Assembly: GCA_929200535.1 (NCBI GenBank)
Contig: CAKMZV010000003.1
Location: 1 to 64,000 of the forward strand
Reading direction: 5' to 3'
DNA from: an uncultured Gammaproteobacteria bacterium
GTDB taxonomy: Bacteria; Pseudomonadota; Gammaproteobacteria; CAKMZV01
DNA length: 64,000 nt
Shown here: piece by piece, positions 33,677 to 43,763 of the stretch
Layout: each line of letters begins with the position of its first letter
Position numbering within the stretch: the first letter of the stretch is position 1
Position numbers and translations under genes: made by a program
Notes under the pieces: model-generated
Seen by the model: only the letters and a program-made list of their open reading frames with translations
The model's database searches: none
What the model was told of the DNA's origin: nothing

Positions 33677-36613
33677 TTACTGGCAAGCTTCACAATCTGG
33701 ATCAAGTAGGCTACACACATTGGTTACCATTGAGCCATTTGCATTACCATTTGTCTCACTAGTACTACCATTAAGACTGTTACTACCATTGAGATGCCCC
33801 TCGAGCTTAACTGCACTATTGCTATTACTGCTTCCTTTACCATCTACCGATGAAACATCTGAAGCGGCAAGAGAGCGAAGATAGTAGGTTGTTTTCAGTC
33901 CTTTTAGCCACGCCGTTTTGTATATGTTATCTAATTTTTTGCCATCTGGATTAGCAATGAAAATATTTAAAGATTGCGATTGATCTAACCATTTTTGACG
34001 GCGAGAAGCGGCTTCAATTAGCCATTCCGAAGAAATCTCAAATGCCGTTGAAAATAATGCTTTAATATGTTGCGGAACTCTATCAACAGACTGTACTGAA
34101 CCTTTGTAATATTTAAGGTCATTAATCATCGCCTCATCCCAAAGATCTAACCGCTTTAATTCTTCAACTAAATAAGCGTTGATGGTAAGAAAGTCCCCCG
34201 AAAGGTTAGTTTTAGTATATAAATTTTGATAAGAAGGTTCAATGCCTGGAGAAACACCTACAATATTTGCAATAGTTGCTGTTGGTGCAATTGCCATTGT
34301 ATTGGAGTTACGCATTCCCACAGTTTTTACTCGCTCACGCAAGTTACTCCAGTCTAAGCTTTGCTCTGTATTCTGCTTCAATAAACCTGCTCTTTGTTGC
34401 TCTAATAATTTCACAGAATCAATTGGTAAAATACCTTGACTCCATAAAGAGCCTTTATAGGATTTATAGACGCCTTTTTCTTCTGCCAAGTCAGTAGATG
34501 CTTTAATAACGAAGTAACTAATAGCCTCCATACTACGATCAGCAAATTCAACTGCTTTTTCACTCGCATAAGGAATGGATAGTTTATATAGTGCATCATG
34601 AAAACCCATTAAACCAAAGCCAATTGGACGGTGAAGATGGTTCGAATAAGCCGCTTTTTCTACACTGTAATAGTTGTAGTCAATGACATTATCCAACATA
34701 CGCATTCCAGTTGTTACAGTGCGTTCTAATTTTTCTAAATCTAACTTACCTTGTTCGTTGATATGTTTGACTAAGTTAATGCTGCCTAAGTTACATACAG
34801 CTATCTCTTTATCATTCGTATTAAGAGTAATCTCAGTGCATAAATTAGACGAGTGTACGACCCCAACATGCTGCTGCGGTGAACGAATATTGCAAGGATC
34901 TTTAAAAGTAATCCAAGGATGTCCTGTTTCAAATAACATTCCCAACATTTTACGCCACAAATCAAGAGCCTTAACTGAACGACTTCTAATTTCTTTAGTC
35001 TCTGCTAATGCCTCATATTCAACGTAACGTTTTTCAAAATCTTCTCCATAAAGATCATGTAAATCTGGCACTTCATCAGGGGAAAAAAGCGTCCAACTCT
35101 CCTCATTCACTACTCGCTTCATAAAGAGATCAGGTATCCAATTAGCCGTATTCATATCATGCGCCCTACGACGCTCATCGCCTGTATTTTTACGCATTTC
35201 TAAGAAATCTTCAATATCCATATGCCATGTTTCTAAGTACGAGCATAAAGCACCTTTCCTCTTACCACCTTGGTTCACTGCAAGAGCAGTATCATTGGCA
35301 ACTTTAAGAAAAGGAACTACACCTTGAGATTTCCCATTTGTTCCTTTAATATAGGAACCAAGTGCACGAACCTGCGTCCAATCATTTCCCAATCCACCTG
35401 CAAATTTAGACAGTAGTGCATTGTCTTTTAAACTCTCATAAATGTTATCAAGATTATCTCCAATTGTTGTTAAATAACAAGAGGATAGTTGTGGTCTGAG
35501 AGTTCCTGAGTTAAACAAAGTAGGTGTTGAACTCATAAAATCAAAGGAAGATAAGGCATTATAAAATTCAATCGCCCTTTGTGTTTTATCTTTTTCATTA
35601 ATGGCTAAACCCATTGCAACCCGCATAAAAAATGCTTGTGGCATTTCAATGCGACGATCATTTTTATGCAGAAAATAACGATCATAAAGTGTTTGAAAGC
35701 CTAAAAAAGTAAATTGAAAATCTCTTTCTGCCTTAAGTGCCTGCCCTAAAGCTTGCAAATCAAAATCACTTTTTAGACGAGGATCTAATAATTCGTACTC
35801 AATTCCTTTATCAATGTAAACAGAAAAATAATCCGAATAAATATCTTTCATTTGCTCGGCACTTGTCCATCCTTGTTGTTTTAAAACTTCACTCAATGCA
35901 GTGGAGCGTAAACTTCCCAAAAGCAGTCTTGCACAAACATAAGTATAGCTTGGCTCTTGCTCAACCAAAGGTCGTGTCGCCATTATCATTGTTGTCGTCA
36001 GCTCACCTACGGGAATATTGGGATAAATGTTTTTAATAGTTTCCTCAAGAATCCTCTCCTTATTTACAAATTCAAGACCTGCACACGCTTCTTCAATAAT
36101 GGCAGAAAGCTCCTTTACATCAATTTTTCTTGAGCTTCCATCTGGATGCAACACCATAAAATCTAATTTTTCTTGGTGCTCTAAAGGCGTTTGTTTTGAA
36201 CTACGCTCCATAGCACGACGCTCACGATAAAGTACAAAGTTACGAGCCACTTCTCGCTCTTCACTACGCATCAACGCAAGCTCTACTTGATCTTGAATAT
36301 CTTCAATATGAATGGGGACTCCAGCAGCAACACGACGTGTCACTACCTCAGCAATTTCAAGCGTTAATTGGGAAATAAGTTTCTTAATCGATTGTGAGTG
36401 TGCCGCTGTTGCTTTAGTAGCTAAAAAAGCCTTATCAATAGCAATCGCTATTTTTTTAACATCAAAATCTGTGATATTGTTATTCCGACGTAACACCTTA
36501 TGCCCTTGAAAAGGCTTTTCGTCCTCTAAAATATCTAACAATGAGACATTACTACCAATTGGTGATTGAACATCTACTTTTTGCTCTTCAGAAGGAATTA
36601 TTTGATAGCTCAT
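33677..36613 (-). CDS. nrdA: Class Ia ribonucleotide reductase alpha subunit
   Basis: ATP-cone N-terminus, NAPTATIANIVGVSPGIEPSYQNLY-like region (IAPTATIANIVGVSPGIEP), C-terminal CSLLDPDCEACQ. Confidence 0.96.
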   Translation of the reverse strand: MSYQIIPSEEQKVDVQSPIGSNVSLLDILEDEKPFQGHKVLRRNNNITDFDVKKIAIAIDKAFLATKATAAHSQSIKKLISQLTLEIAEVVTRRVAAGVPIHIEDIQDQVELALMRSEEREVARNFVLYRERRAMERSSKQTPLEHQEKLDFMVLHPDGSSRKIDVKELSAIIEEACAGLEFVNKERILEETIKNIYPNIPVGELTTTMIMATRPLVEQEPSYTYVCARLLLGSLRSTALSEVLKQQGWTSAEQMKDIYSDYFSVYIDKGIEYELLDPRLKSDFDLQALGQALKAERDFQFTFLGFQTLYDRYFLHKNDRRIEMPQAFFMRVAMGLAINEKDKTQRAIEFYNALSSFDFMSSTPTLFNSGTLRPQLSSCYLTTIGDNLDNIYESLKDNALLSKFAGGLGNDWTQVRALGSYIKGTNGKSQGVVPFLKVANDTALAVNQGGKRKGALCSYLETWHMDIEDFLEMRKNTGDERRRAHDMNTANWIPDLFMKRVVNEESWTLFSPDEVPDLHDLYGEDFEKRYVEYEALAETKEIRSRSVKALDLWRKMLGMLFETGHPWITFKDPCNIRSPQQHVGVVHSSNLCTEITLNTNDKEIAVCNLGSINLVKHINEQGKLDLEKLERTVTTGMRMLDNVIDYNYYSVEKAAYSNHLHRPIGFGLMGFHDALYKLSIPYASEKAVEFADRSMEAISYFVIKASTDLAEEKGVYKSYKGSLWSQGILPIDSVKLLEQQRAGLLKQNTEQSLDWSNLRERVKTVGMRNSNTMAIAPTATIANIVGVSPGIEPSYQNLYTKTNLSGDFLTINAYLVEELKRLDLWDEAMINDLKYYKGSVQSVDRVPQHIKALFSTAFEISSEWLIEAASRRQKWLDQSQSLNIFIANPDGKKLDNIYKTAWLKGLKTTYYLRSLAASDVSSVDGKGSSNSNSAVKLEGHLNGSNSLNGSTSETNGNANGSMVTNVCSLLDPDCEACQ

Positions 36614-36778
36614 AATTTACGTAAAAAAAAACACTGTTATAAACAAAATTAAATAATAAGTTGCTTTACTTTAGACCAAATATAAGCACCTATAAAAAGG
36701 TCATTAACGTGCATAAAATTGTGTATAAAATGTGAATAAACTACAACAAAGTAATGCAGGAAAAAAACAACTCAGAAT

Positions 36779-36824
36779 CTACATATTGTTGAAAACTTGA
36801 AAAGCAGGCACAACATATAGTAGT
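36779..36824. promoter_or_regulatory. Candidate NrdR box pair upstream of nrdA
   Basis: ctacatattgttg (36779-36791) and acaacatatagtagt (36810-36824) are degenerate reverse-complement-like dyads about 32 bp centre to centre. Confidence 0.4.
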
Positions 36825-36982
36825 TAAAACTATAACAAAAAAAACCTATAATTGCAAGTCATTGAATGAAAAAGTTAAAAAAAATATTAACTTTTAGGTA
36901 GCCATTGAAATTAGAATTTTTAATTTTATAATTCTCTAAATTTAGAATTTTTATGAAGCGCTCTAATTAATGCATAACTGTT

Positions 36983-37627
36983 CTACATAAAAAGAAAATA
37001 TGGGACGCATAAAAATAAAGTGATTGCACCAATTTTAGAGATGGTTTGATGAGAGAGGTTAAGAGTCATTTGTTTGACAAAAATACCTGAAATAACCCAC
37101 AAAGTATTCAATGCAAAACCGATAATACTCATAATGATTAAGATAGTAAAAACGCTTAATTTTTCTTGAAAAGAGGCAATTACACTTAATGATGCCATCC
37201 AAATTTTTGGATTGATAAATTGAAAAAAATATAGCTGTATTGGATTAATAATAAATTTGCTTTGATTTTGAGAAGAATTTTCTTCAAAAAAATTAGCTTG
37301 TTTATTCTCTGTTTTGGCTTTAGGCCATAAGGCATAACCCAAATAAAACAATAATAACGCTGATAACAAGTTGAGGTATTCAGCAAAGGAAACAATAAAC
37401 TCTTTAATCAAGTGAGTAGCAGATAAAGAAACCGCAACCATACTAATTGCCCCTAAGTTAATAGCTATGAGCAAAGGGATGGCTTTTTTAAAGCCTTGCT
37501 GCAAGCCACAAAGCAGAAGTAAAGTATTATTAGGACCAGGCGTACCAATAATAGACGCAAGCACCAGTACTAAAACAACTATAGAGCTACTATCCAAGAG
37601 TGTTAAGGGACTGAGCAAGATCCTCAC
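36983..37627 (-). CDS. LysE/RhtB-family exporter
   Basis: GTPGPNNTLLLLCGLQQGFKKAIP motif. Overlaps the metZ 3' end by 38 nt. Confidence 0.85.
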   Translation of the reverse strand: MRILLSPLTLLDSSSIVVLVLVLASIIGTPGPNNTLLLLCGLQQGFKKAIPLLIAINLGAISMVAVSLSATHLIKEFIVSFAEYLNLLSALLLFYLGYALWPKAKTENKQANFFEENSSQNQSKFIINPIQLYFFQFINPKIWMASLSVIASFQEKLSVFTILIIMSIIGFALNTLWVISGIFVKQMTLNLSHQTISKIGAITLFLCVPYFLFM

Positions 37628-38792
37628 ATAAATCTTTAGAATCTTCTAAGCCAATAGAAAGGCGCACTAAATCATCACTTACCCCAACCTCATCACGCAT
37701 TTTTTGAGTCAAACGATTATGCGTTGTTGTCGCTGGATGGCAGATAGTGCTCCGAACATCACCAAAATTAGCGGTACGAGAAAATAGTTGACAATCATCA
37801 ATAATTTCCCACGCTTTCTTCTTACCACCTTCTACTTCAAAAGATAACAAAGCACCACTTGCTTTCATTTGCCTATTAAAAATTTCTTTTTGAGCATAGG
37901 TAGTAGCAGAGGGATGGTAAACTTTTTTAACAATTGGTTGCTGCTCTAACCAATTAACTAAAATTTCAGCACTTTTGCTCTGCTCCAGCATACGAAGTGG
38001 TAGCGTTTCTAAGCTCTTGAAGATGACCCAAGCATTAAATGGGCTCGGCGTTGGTCCTGTGGTACGTACGACGCTAAAAATCTTATCTCTAATATCTTTA
38101 TCATTCATCACAATGGCACCACCCAAACAACGACCCCCACCATCCATAAATTTTGTCATTGAGTGTATAACAATATCTGCTCCAAAATTGATGGGTTTTT
38201 GCAAAATAGGCGTAGCAACACAATTATCAACTATTAAAAGGGCATTTGCTTGATGAGCAAGTTTAGCTAAGGCTGGTAAGTCGATGACCTCTAATAAGGG
38301 GTTTGATGGCGTTTCACAAAATAAAAACCGCGTGTTATCGCGTATCGTATTTTGCCATTGAGACAAATCATTCAATGGGACAAAATCCACTTCAATACCA
38401 AAACGAGTGATAACATCACGAAATAACCCCACTGATGTGCCAAAAATATCACGTGAGCAAACAATATGATCGCCGCTCTTAAGTAGGGATAAACATACTG
38501 CCATAATCGCACTCATTCCAGAGGAAGTGACTAAGCCGTACTCAGCATTCTCTAAAGCAGCAACCTTTTTTGCCAGTGCATCTATAGTCGGGTTAGTAAA
38601 GCGTGAATAAATATTTCCTGAATCTGGATTGGCAAATAAATCGGCACCTTGTTGAGCATTATCAAATACAAAGCTGGAGGTTAAAAAAAGTGCTTGAGAG
38701 TGCTCATTTAATTGTGAGCGGCTACTGCCACTACGCACAGCAAGTGTGCGATCATGCCACACCTTATTTTTTTCTTTTTGCTTTTTATCCAT
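37590..38792 (-). CDS. metZ: O-succinylhomoserine sulfhydrylase
   Basis: PLP Cys/Met metabolism family: YSRFTNPTIDALAKKVAALE; IVIHSMTKFMDGGGRCLGGAI. Confidence 0.88.
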   Translation of the reverse strand: MDKKQKEKNKVWHDRTLAVRSGSSRSQLNEHSQALFLTSSFVFDNAQQGADLFANPDSGNIYSRFTNPTIDALAKKVAALENAEYGLVTSSGMSAIMAVCLSLLKSGDHIVCSRDIFGTSVGLFRDVITRFGIEVDFVPLNDLSQWQNTIRDNTRFLFCETPSNPLLEVIDLPALAKLAHQANALLIVDNCVATPILQKPINFGADIVIHSMTKFMDGGGRCLGGAIVMNDKDIRDKIFSVVRTTGPTPSPFNAWVIFKSLETLPLRMLEQSKSAEILVNWLEQQPIVKKVYHPSATTYAQKEIFNRQMKASGALLSFEVEGGKKKAWEIIDDCQLFSRTANFGDVRSTICHPATTTHNRLTQKMRDEVGVSDDLVRLSIGLEDSKDLCEDLAQSLNTLG

Positions 38793-38877
38793 TATTAGTA
38801 ACTTAAAAAATTTCCCGACTAAACTAAAAAATCAACGTCTAATTATAATTGTAAGATAATATTTAAAAAATAATATA

Positions 38878-40335
38878 ATGACCGCTCTTGAAACATCACC
38901 CATCTCCTCACAAATGAGTCGTAATCCTGAAGTATCTGCTTTTTTAGAGAAAAGCCATCTTGCTTTACAAAAAAAAGATTTTTTAGAAGCTGAAAAATCC
39001 TTACTGAATGCCAGTAAAATTGAGCCTGAAAATGACCAAATATGGTCTAATCTGGGGGTTGCTGCCAAACGCAGGAAAGACTATAAAGCTGCCGTCAAAT
39101 ACTACAATAAAGGATTGAAAATTAACCCACAAAATGCTGGATTACTAAGTAATATCGGTAGTCTATTACTACAAATTAAAGATTTCGCCCAAGCGGTTAA
39201 GTTCCTCCAACAAGCACTTGCTATCGATGATAAATCGGCAAATGCTTGGAACAATCTTGGTAGCTGTCATTTTCACCTTGGACGGTACAATGAAGCTCAG
39301 TACTGTTATGAAAAATCTCTCCTTTTCGATGTAAATAATTATAGTACTCGATTTAACCTATCATGGTGCTTACTTAGAATCGGCGAATTTCAACGTGGTT
39401 TTCAACTTTATGAAGCTCGTTTTAACAAGGAAGAAAATACTGCCATCGTAAAAAATATTCATTCACCACGGTGGCAACGCCAGTCGCTTATTGATAATCC
39501 TAAAGCTAAACTCTGCATTACTGCCGAGCAAGGGTTTGGGGATACACTCCAATTTATTCGTTTCATTCCTCAACTACTCGGAACAAATTTGGTAACTCAA
39601 GAGCAACTTATCATTCATGTTCAACCCCAATGCGAAAAACTTATTAGCCAAAGCTATCCAGAAATTACGGTGATTAACAATCAACAACCAGAACCCCCAG
39701 AAAGCCTGTTTCATATTCCACTAATGAGTTTACCCTTATTGTGCCATTTAAATCCCCTTAATATCCCTAATGCCCCCTATTTAAAGAGCGATAAAACATT
39801 GCTTAAAGCTTGGCAAGAAAACATCAATCTCCAAGCAAAAACCAAAACTATTGGAGTTACTTGGAAAGGTAGTCCGACTAACTTTGATGCTTCTTATCGT
39901 TCAATCGATTTTCAAAACTTTATACAAATTTTTACTAACTTGAAAAAACCAGTTAATCTGATTAGCTTAAGTATTCAACCTGATGTACAAAAGCAAATTG
40001 ACGAATTTAATCAAAACAAACCAGATATATACAGTAATCTCACTTTTCAAGCACTATCCAAGCCAATTGAAAATTTTTCTGATACAGCGGCAATTATTCA
40101 AAATACCGATTTAATAATTACCATAGATACCGCGGTCGCCCATCTAAGTGGTGCATTAGGAAAAAAAACTTTCTCGCTAATCCCATATACCAGCGATTGG
40201 CGCTGGTTTAAAAATATCACCCATTCTCCTTGGTACCCTTCTATGCAACTTTTTAGACAAAAAAAATATCGTGATTGGGAGCTACCAATTAGAGAGCTTA
40301 ACGAAGTGCTAAATAATTGGCTTAATAGCAAATAA
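38878..40335 (+). CDS. TPR-repeat protein with GT9-like C-terminal region
   Basis: TPR units (NDQIWSNLGVAAKRRKDYKAAVKYYNKGLKINPQN...) then CITAEQGFGDTLQFIRFIPQL and DTAVAHLSGALGKKTF. Confidence 0.8.
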   Translation: MTALETSPISSQMSRNPEVSAFLEKSHLALQKKDFLEAEKSLLNASKIEPENDQIWSNLGVAAKRRKDYKAAVKYYNKGLKINPQNAGLLSNIGSLLLQIKDFAQAVKFLQQALAIDDKSANAWNNLGSCHFHLGRYNEAQYCYEKSLLFDVNNYSTRFNLSWCLLRIGEFQRGFQLYEARFNKEENTAIVKNIHSPRWQRQSLIDNPKAKLCITAEQGFGDTLQFIRFIPQLLGTNLVTQEQLIIHVQPQCEKLISQSYPEITVINNQQPEPPESLFHIPLMSLPLLCHLNPLNIPNAPYLKSDKTLLKAWQENINLQAKTKTIGVTWKGSPTNFDASYRSIDFQNFIQIFTNLKKPVNLISLSIQPDVQKQIDEFNQNKPDIYSNLTFQALSKPIENFSDTAAIIQNTDLIITIDTAVAHLSGALGKKTFSLIPYTSDWRWFKNITHSPWYPSMQLFRQKKYRDWELPIRELNEVLNNWLNSK

Positions 40336-40371
40336 TTAAGCCAATTATTTAGTCTGAAAACCTTAGATCAA

Positions 40372-41160
40372 ATGCACACAAAATTGAGAAATCTTCATAT
40401 TAGTTATAATGAGATTAAGACCGCACCACGCTATTCAAATCGCTTAATTGCGGTTATTCTTAGCTATGCAACCATTGCTATTGTTGCCGTCTCCTATCTT
40501 AAAAACTATGCAGCATTTTTAGAATTGACTTATTTGATAGATGACCTGCAAAATCTTAATCGTGGCACCAACATTGCAAAATTACGCCAATACCATTATT
40601 TTGAGTTATTAATCTATATATGGTGGTGGTGGTGGCAAGGTGTGTTTTACTTCGTTATTCCAATATTTATTGTTAAATGGAAATATAAATATAGCTTAAA
40701 ACAATTTGGGCTACGTTCTTCTGCCTTCCCTAAACTTAATCGATATTATATTTTATGGTTTCTTGTTACGCTACTTGCTATCGTGATCGTAAGTAGCCAC
40801 AAAGATTTTGTCCAATACTATCCTTTCTATAAAAAGGCTCATCGTAGCTTAATCGATTTTGTTGCTTGGCAAGCAATCTACTTGTCGCAATTTTTATTTC
40901 TTGAATTTTTCTTTCGTGGATTATTACTGAATGTCCTATATAGGAAAACCGGCATTCTTGCTGTATTTATTGTGGTTATCCCCTATGTGATGATTCATAT
41001 TACAAAGCCTTGGTTGGAAGCGTTGGCATCTTTCCCTTTTGGATTATTCCTTGGCTATATGGCACTTAAAACACGATCCATTTTATCTGGATTTTATCTT
41101 CATGTTGCCATTGCGTTGAGCTTAGATGTCAGCATTTTGCTCAAAACCAGTCATTTATAA
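40372..41160 (+). CDS. CPBP-family-like intramembrane protease/immunity-type membrane protein
   Basis: LEFFFRGLLLNVLYRK and C-terminal hydrophobic H-containing helices. The first E of the canonical EExxxR motif is absent. Confidence 0.65.
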   Translation: MHTKLRNLHISYNEIKTAPRYSNRLIAVILSYATIAIVAVSYLKNYAAFLELTYLIDDLQNLNRGTNIAKLRQYHYFELLIYIWWWWWQGVFYFVIPIFIVKWKYKYSLKQFGLRSSAFPKLNRYYILWFLVTLLAIVIVSSHKDFVQYYPFYKKAHRSLIDFVAWQAIYLSQFLFLEFFFRGLLLNVLYRKTGILAVFIVVIPYVMIHITKPWLEALASFPFGLFLGYMALKTRSILSGFYLHVAIALSLDVSILLKTSHL

Positions 41161-41272
41161 AGAGACCTTTGTACAAAAGCTCTCATAAAATAAAATGAAA
41201 TTTTGCATAAAATATATCGTCTAATTAAGGAGACCTATCAACCTATTTTTTTATATCCATAAACATACCTGA

Positions 41273-43228
41273 ATGAACACGTTATCAAGAGTTACCCGCA
41301 AGTTTTTTCTTTTATTGTTAATGCTACAAGTAGCCCCATTATATGCAGCACATGATAATCTTAATGACTCTTCTCATAATGAATCAAATGCTTCTCAAAG
41401 CTCATTGATTAGCAATGGGAAAAATCTGCTTGATTCTCTTCTCACGAACATTAATTCCGATGAAATATTGGATGCTGATGAGGCATTCCAAGTAGAAATC
41501 CATTCTGAATCAGAACCTGAGCGCCTTATCGTAAAATGGAATGTTACTGAGAAATATTACTTATATCGTAATAAAATGCGTATTTTAGTTGACGATAAGC
41601 CCATTGATATTTCACTCCCTCCTGGCAAAGAAAAAGACGACCCTTTATTTGGCAGCGTACAAGTTTATTACTCTGCAATTTCAACAACAATTCCACGAAC
41701 AAAAATCCAAGGCAAAGAACTTAAAATAAACTTTCAAGGTTGTGCTGAAATTGGCGTATGCTATCCCCCTCAACAAAAAACTTTTCAAATTAGCGAACTC
41801 AGTAAATTTCTGATTCCCACCGCCAATGCGGCAACCATAGATACTGCCAAACAAAACACTCAAGCCGCACCCAATACCGCTGAAATTCAATCTGAAACAG
41901 ATATCATCCTATCCCAATTAGATAATAACTCGCTTTGGCTAACCATCGCCCTATTCTTTTTGGCTGGGCTTTTATTAGCTTTTACGCCATGCGTTTTTCC
42001 TCTTATCCCCATTCTCTCTGGAATTCTCAGCCAGCAAGGCGATAAGCTCACTGCTCGAAAAAGCCTCAAATTATCCAGTATCTATGTATTATCAATGTCT
42101 GTGGCTTATACCATTGCCGGCGTTGTTGCAGGATTGCTCGGTAAAAACCTTCAAGCGGCTTTGCAAAATCCTTGGTTACTAAGTAGCTTTTCGCTAATTT
42201 TTGTTCTGTTGGCATTATCAATGTTTGGCTTCTATGAACTGCAACTACCTCTAAAATGGCAAAATAAACTCAATACCCTATCCAATAAAAAGGGCTCATC
42301 CTCATCAATCGGCGTCATCATAATGGGTTTGTTATCCGCATTGATTGTTGGACCTTGCATTGCTCCACCACTGGCTGGTGCCCTACTTTATATCGGACAA
42401 ACCGGCGATGCCTTTACTGGAGGGGCATCACTTTTTGCAATGAGTCTCGGAATGGGGACGCCGCTAATAATTATGGGTATGTTCGCTGGGAATATCCTTC
42501 CAAAAGCAGGTGCTTGGATGGAATCCATAAAATCCGTTTTTGGGGTACTTATGTTAGCACTGGCAATTCATTTCTTAGATCGCTTTATCCCTGTATCACT
42601 CTCAATGTTCTTATGGGGTGCATTATTTATTATCAGTGCTGTTTATATGGGAGCCTTTGAACCCATTATCTCACCAGTAAAAGAGCAAGAAAAAACACCG
42701 CGCCAAGGCTGGAAATTTTTCTTTAAAGGGATTGCTTGGATATTAATGATTATTGGAATCATTTTACTTATTGGGCTTGCCAGCGGTGGTCGCTCACTAC
42801 TGAAACCTTTAGGAAATATAGCAACAAACAATGCCAACAATATCCAACAATCAAACTATGGAAAATTCTTCCAAACGGCGAATGCAGGTGAAGATATTTT
42901 AAATAAATTAAAACAAGCTAAAACCGCACAAAAACCCGCTATGTTTTATGTGACTGCTGATTGGTGTATCTCTTGCAAAGAATTAGAGGTCTTTACCTTT
43001 AGTGATGAAAGAGTCAGCGCTGAGTTAGAATCACAAACCGCTTACAAGATCGATGTCACAGATAATACAGCCATTGATGAAAAATTTATGAAATCCTTAA
43101 ATATTGTCGGCCCCCCAGCAATCATCTTTATCGATCGTAATGGCAAAGAAATCAAAAACTATCGCGTCATTGGTTTTATGTCTGCCGACGAACTTTTAAA
43201 ACGAATAAATGCTTGGAAAGCTGGATAA
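41273..43228 (+). CDS. dsbD: Thiol:disulfide interchange protein DsbD
   Basis: N-terminal alpha domain with CAEIGVCYPPQ, membrane beta domain FTPCVFPLIPILSGIL, C-terminal thioredoxin motif ADWCISCKELE. Confidence 0.95.
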   Translation: MNTLSRVTRKFFLLLLMLQVAPLYAAHDNLNDSSHNESNASQSSLISNGKNLLDSLLTNINSDEILDADEAFQVEIHSESEPERLIVKWNVTEKYYLYRNKMRILVDDKPIDISLPPGKEKDDPLFGSVQVYYSAISTTIPRTKIQGKELKINFQGCAEIGVCYPPQQKTFQISELSKFLIPTANAATIDTAKQNTQAAPNTAEIQSETDIILSQLDNNSLWLTIALFFLAGLLLAFTPCVFPLIPILSGILSQQGDKLTARKSLKLSSIYVLSMSVAYTIAGVVAGLLGKNLQAALQNPWLLSSFSLIFVLLALSMFGFYELQLPLKWQNKLNTLSNKKGSSSSIGVIIMGLLSALIVGPCIAPPLAGALLYIGQTGDAFTGGASLFAMSLGMGTPLIIMGMFAGNILPKAGAWMESIKSVFGVLMLALAIHFLDRFIPVSLSMFLWGALFIISAVYMGAFEPIISPVKEQEKTPRQGWKFFFKGIAWILMIIGIILLIGLASGGRSLLKPLGNIATNNANNIQQSNYGKFFQTANAGEDILNKLKQAKTAQKPAMFYVTADWCISCKELEVFTFSDERVSAELESQTAYKIDVTDNTAIDEKFMKSLNIVGPPAIIFIDRNGKEIKNYRVIGFMSADELLKRINAWKAG

Positions 43229-43276
43229 AAAAAGAGCACACATCTTGAGATCTTTGCACAAAAATATGACAAGATC

Positions 43277-43372
43277 TCATCTTGAATAGGACCAAATAGT
43301 AGGGATTTTCCTATATAAAATATAAGCACCAATCATAGCCACAATACCAATCAGCGTTAGCAAAATGCCCAT
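43277..43372 (-). CDS. Putative 31-aa single-TM protein MGILLTLIGIVAMIGAYILYRKIPTIWSYSR
   Basis: Manual translation of the minus strand. Hydrophobic helix followed by RK. Not in the ORF track. Confidence 0.35.
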   Translation of the reverse strand: MGILLTLIGIVAMIGAYILYRKIPTIWSYSR

Positions 43373-43419
43373 ATGACCATTTCCCCCTCTCCTATTGGCA
43401 AAACCATAATCTAAGCAAA

Positions 43420-43512
43420 TTAATGCTTTTTACGTTGATATATTAGTATTGCAATAACCCCAATAGTACCAACAATAGATAAACCGCCGAATAAAATAAG
43501 TGCTTCCATCAT
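43420..43512 (-). CDS. Putative 30-aa single-TM protein MMEALILFGGLSIVGTIGVIAILIYQRKKH
   Basis: Manual translation of the minus strand. Strong ribosome-binding site taaggag upstream; start overlaps the stop of the preceding 57-aa ORF (aaatgatgg). Confidence 0.5.
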   Translation of the reverse strand: MMEALILFGGLSIVGTIGVIAILIYQRKKH

Positions 43513-43682
43513 TTTCTCCTTAAAAATAAAAATCCCATCAATGCGAATACAGACGTTGCATATATCCCAACAAACAGCACGGATATTTTAGAGACATCTA
43601 AATCCAAGACAGCACTTAACACAACCCCTGCAAAAATTAATTTTGAAATATCTAAAAAATAATTACCAATTGTCTCCTTCAT
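43509..43682 (-). CDS. Putative 57-aa small membrane protein MKETIGNYFLDISKLIFAGVVLSAVLDLDVSKISVLFVGIYATSVFALMGFLFLRRK
   Basis: Manual translation; two hydrophobic helices. Overlaps the next small ORF by ATGA. Resembles DUF6722-type small proteins (weak recollection). Confidence 0.5.
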   Translation of the reverse strand: MKETIGNYFLDISKLIFAGVVLSAVLDLDVSKISVLFVGIYATSVFALMGFLFLRRK

Positions 43683-43763
43683 AAACACGATTGTAGCTGA
43701 AAATATCTAAATTTTAAAATATCGACTATAATTTTTTGCACGCCTTATACGACCCTACAAATC

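Noticed and set aside
41161-41184. gagacctttgtacaaaagctctc as an IS5-like terminal repeat
   Set aside because: Only ~23 nt and self-complementary; no partner end or transposase nearby.
43246-43280. gagatctttgcacaaaaatatgacaagatctc after dsbD as a second copy or end of the foldback/IS element
   Set aside because: Only a short resemblance to the 21283..21443 arm and a local 8-bp dyad. More simply a hairpin at the end of dsbD.
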